A stretch of 5,121 nucleotides of DNA from an uncultured Hymenobacter sp. (lineage in GTDB: Bacteria; Bacteroidota; Bacteroidia; Cytophagales; Hymenobacteraceae), in the NCBI GenBank assembly GCA_937871705.1, contig CALMOO010000581.1, positions 5,740 to 10,860 on the forward strand, written 5' to 3'. Within the stretch, counting starts at the first letter, position 1; every line of letters begins with the position of its first letter. Position numbers and translations under genes: made by a program. Positions 4,618-5,121 of the stretch are shown here, one piece after another. The notes under the pieces are model-generated. The model was not told where the DNA came from. It ran no database searches and saw nothing but the letters and a program-made list of their open reading frames with translations.

Positions 4618-5121
4618 ATGCGCGTTAAATTCATCCTCCCCGCCCTCACCGAAGCCACTAACCCTTATTGGCGGCCCATTAAGTACTCGCTGTTTCCGCC
4701 GCTGGGGCTGGCCACGCTGGCGGCTTACCTACCCCCCGATTGGGAAGCCGACCTCCAGGACGAGCACGTGGAGGCGTTGCGCCTCGATGATGCGCTCGAC
4801 CTGGTTATCATCCAGGTTTACATCACCAATGCCTACCGGGCCTACGCGCTGGCCGACCACTACCGTGCCCGCGGCAGCTACGTGTGCCTGGGCGGCCTGC
4901 ACGTCACGAGCCTGCCCGATGAGGCCGCCTCGCACGCCGACAGCATCTTTCTGGGGCCGGGCGAAGAGACGTTTCCGGCGTTTCTGCGCGACTGGGGGGT
5001 AGGGCGAGCGCAGCCGCGCTACGTGTCGGGGGCGGGGCGCACGCTGGTGGGCAGCCCGCCTATCCGGCGCGACCTCATCAAGCGCACGCGCTACCTCGTG
5101 CCCAACTCGATAGTGGTGACG
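4618..5121 (+). CDS. Cobalamin-binding-domain radical SAM protein, N-terminal part (cut off at right edge)
   Basis: The frame opens at ATG 4618-4620 and stays open for 168 codons to the window edge. An in-frame TGA at 4606-4608 rules out an earlier start. The sequence fits the N-terminal B12-binding region of the B12-binding/radical SAM family: MRVKFILPALTEA, then SLFPPLGLATLAAYLPP (24-40), a QDEHVE segment (47-52), LVIIQVYITNAYRAY (62-76), GGLHVTSLPDEA (92-103) and FLGPGEETFPAFL (111-123). PPIRRDLIK and YLVPNSIVVT (159-168) follow, which in this family immediately precede the CxxxCxxC cluster-binding motif; that motif lies outside the window. Full-length members are usually 400-500 residues and use S-adenosylmethionine, a 4Fe-4S cluster and often methylcobalamin. 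The substrate cannot be deduced here. The canonical DxHxxG cobalamin ligand motif is only partly matched (D48-E-H50 with no following G). It may be cotranscribed with the preceding membrane genes. Confidence 0.9.
   Translation, partial: MRVKFILPALTEATNPYWRPIKYSLFPPLGLATLAAYLPPDWEADLQDEHVEALRLDDALDLVIIQVYITNAYRAYALADHYRARGSYVCLGGLHVTSLPDEAASHADSIFLGPGEETFPAFLRDWGVGRAQPRYVSGAGRTLVGSPPIRRDLIKRTRYLVPNSIVVT

Noticed and set aside
1..5121. CRISPR array, tRNA, rRNA, insertion-sequence transposase or phage genes
   Set aside because: No regularly spaced direct repeats, no cloverleaf or rRNA-like sequences, and no transposase, integrase or phage structural motifs were seen on either strand.

Overview
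The window looks like chromosomal DNA from a high-GC member of the Bacteroidota, most likely Hymenobacter or a close relative in the Cytophagales. The evidence is that start codons lack Shine-Dalgarno sequences, one promoter carries a Bacteroidota-type -7 element (TAnnTTTG), and several protein families resemble ones I know from Hymenobacter-type genomes. GC is high in the large genes (65% in one 60-base line counted). The organism call is inference from memory of families; no search was run.

Layout. On the minus strand, a 5'-complete but 3'-cut gene for a secreted DUF4197 protein (1-610) lies downstream of an unrecognised four-helix membrane protein (859-1338). The 248 bases between them (611-858) hold no convincing gene, promoter or terminator. 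A divergent intergenic region (1339-1421) follows. On the plus strand there is a two-gene operon: a six-helix membrane protein of a conserved but unnamed Bacteroidota family (1422-2105) and, overlapping its stop codon by 4 bases, a small winged-helix regulator (2102-2395). The next spacer (2396-2643) contains a 95-bp inverted-repeat element (2432-2526), a likely intrinsic terminator (2583-2607) and a palindromic site (2616-2632). After it come a large polytopic membrane protein of DUF4173 type (2644-4260), a small membrane protein overlapping it by 8 bases (4253-4594), and the N-terminal 168 codons of a cobalamin-binding-domain radical SAM enzyme (4618 to the right edge).

How it may work together. 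The same palindrome, CTTTG-N5-CAAAG, sits immediately upstream of both the membrane-protein/regulator operon (1391-1405) and the DUF4173 operon (2617-2631, extended by one base pair on each side). At the first site it overlaps the -7 element. The simplest reading is a small local regulon: the winged-helix protein controls its own operon and the adjacent DUF4173 operon through one operator type, and all the non-regulator products of those two operons before the radical SAM gene are integral membrane proteins of unknown function. This is the most interesting feature of the window. The individual families are known or widespread, but I know of no described function for the membrane proteins or ligand for the regulator.
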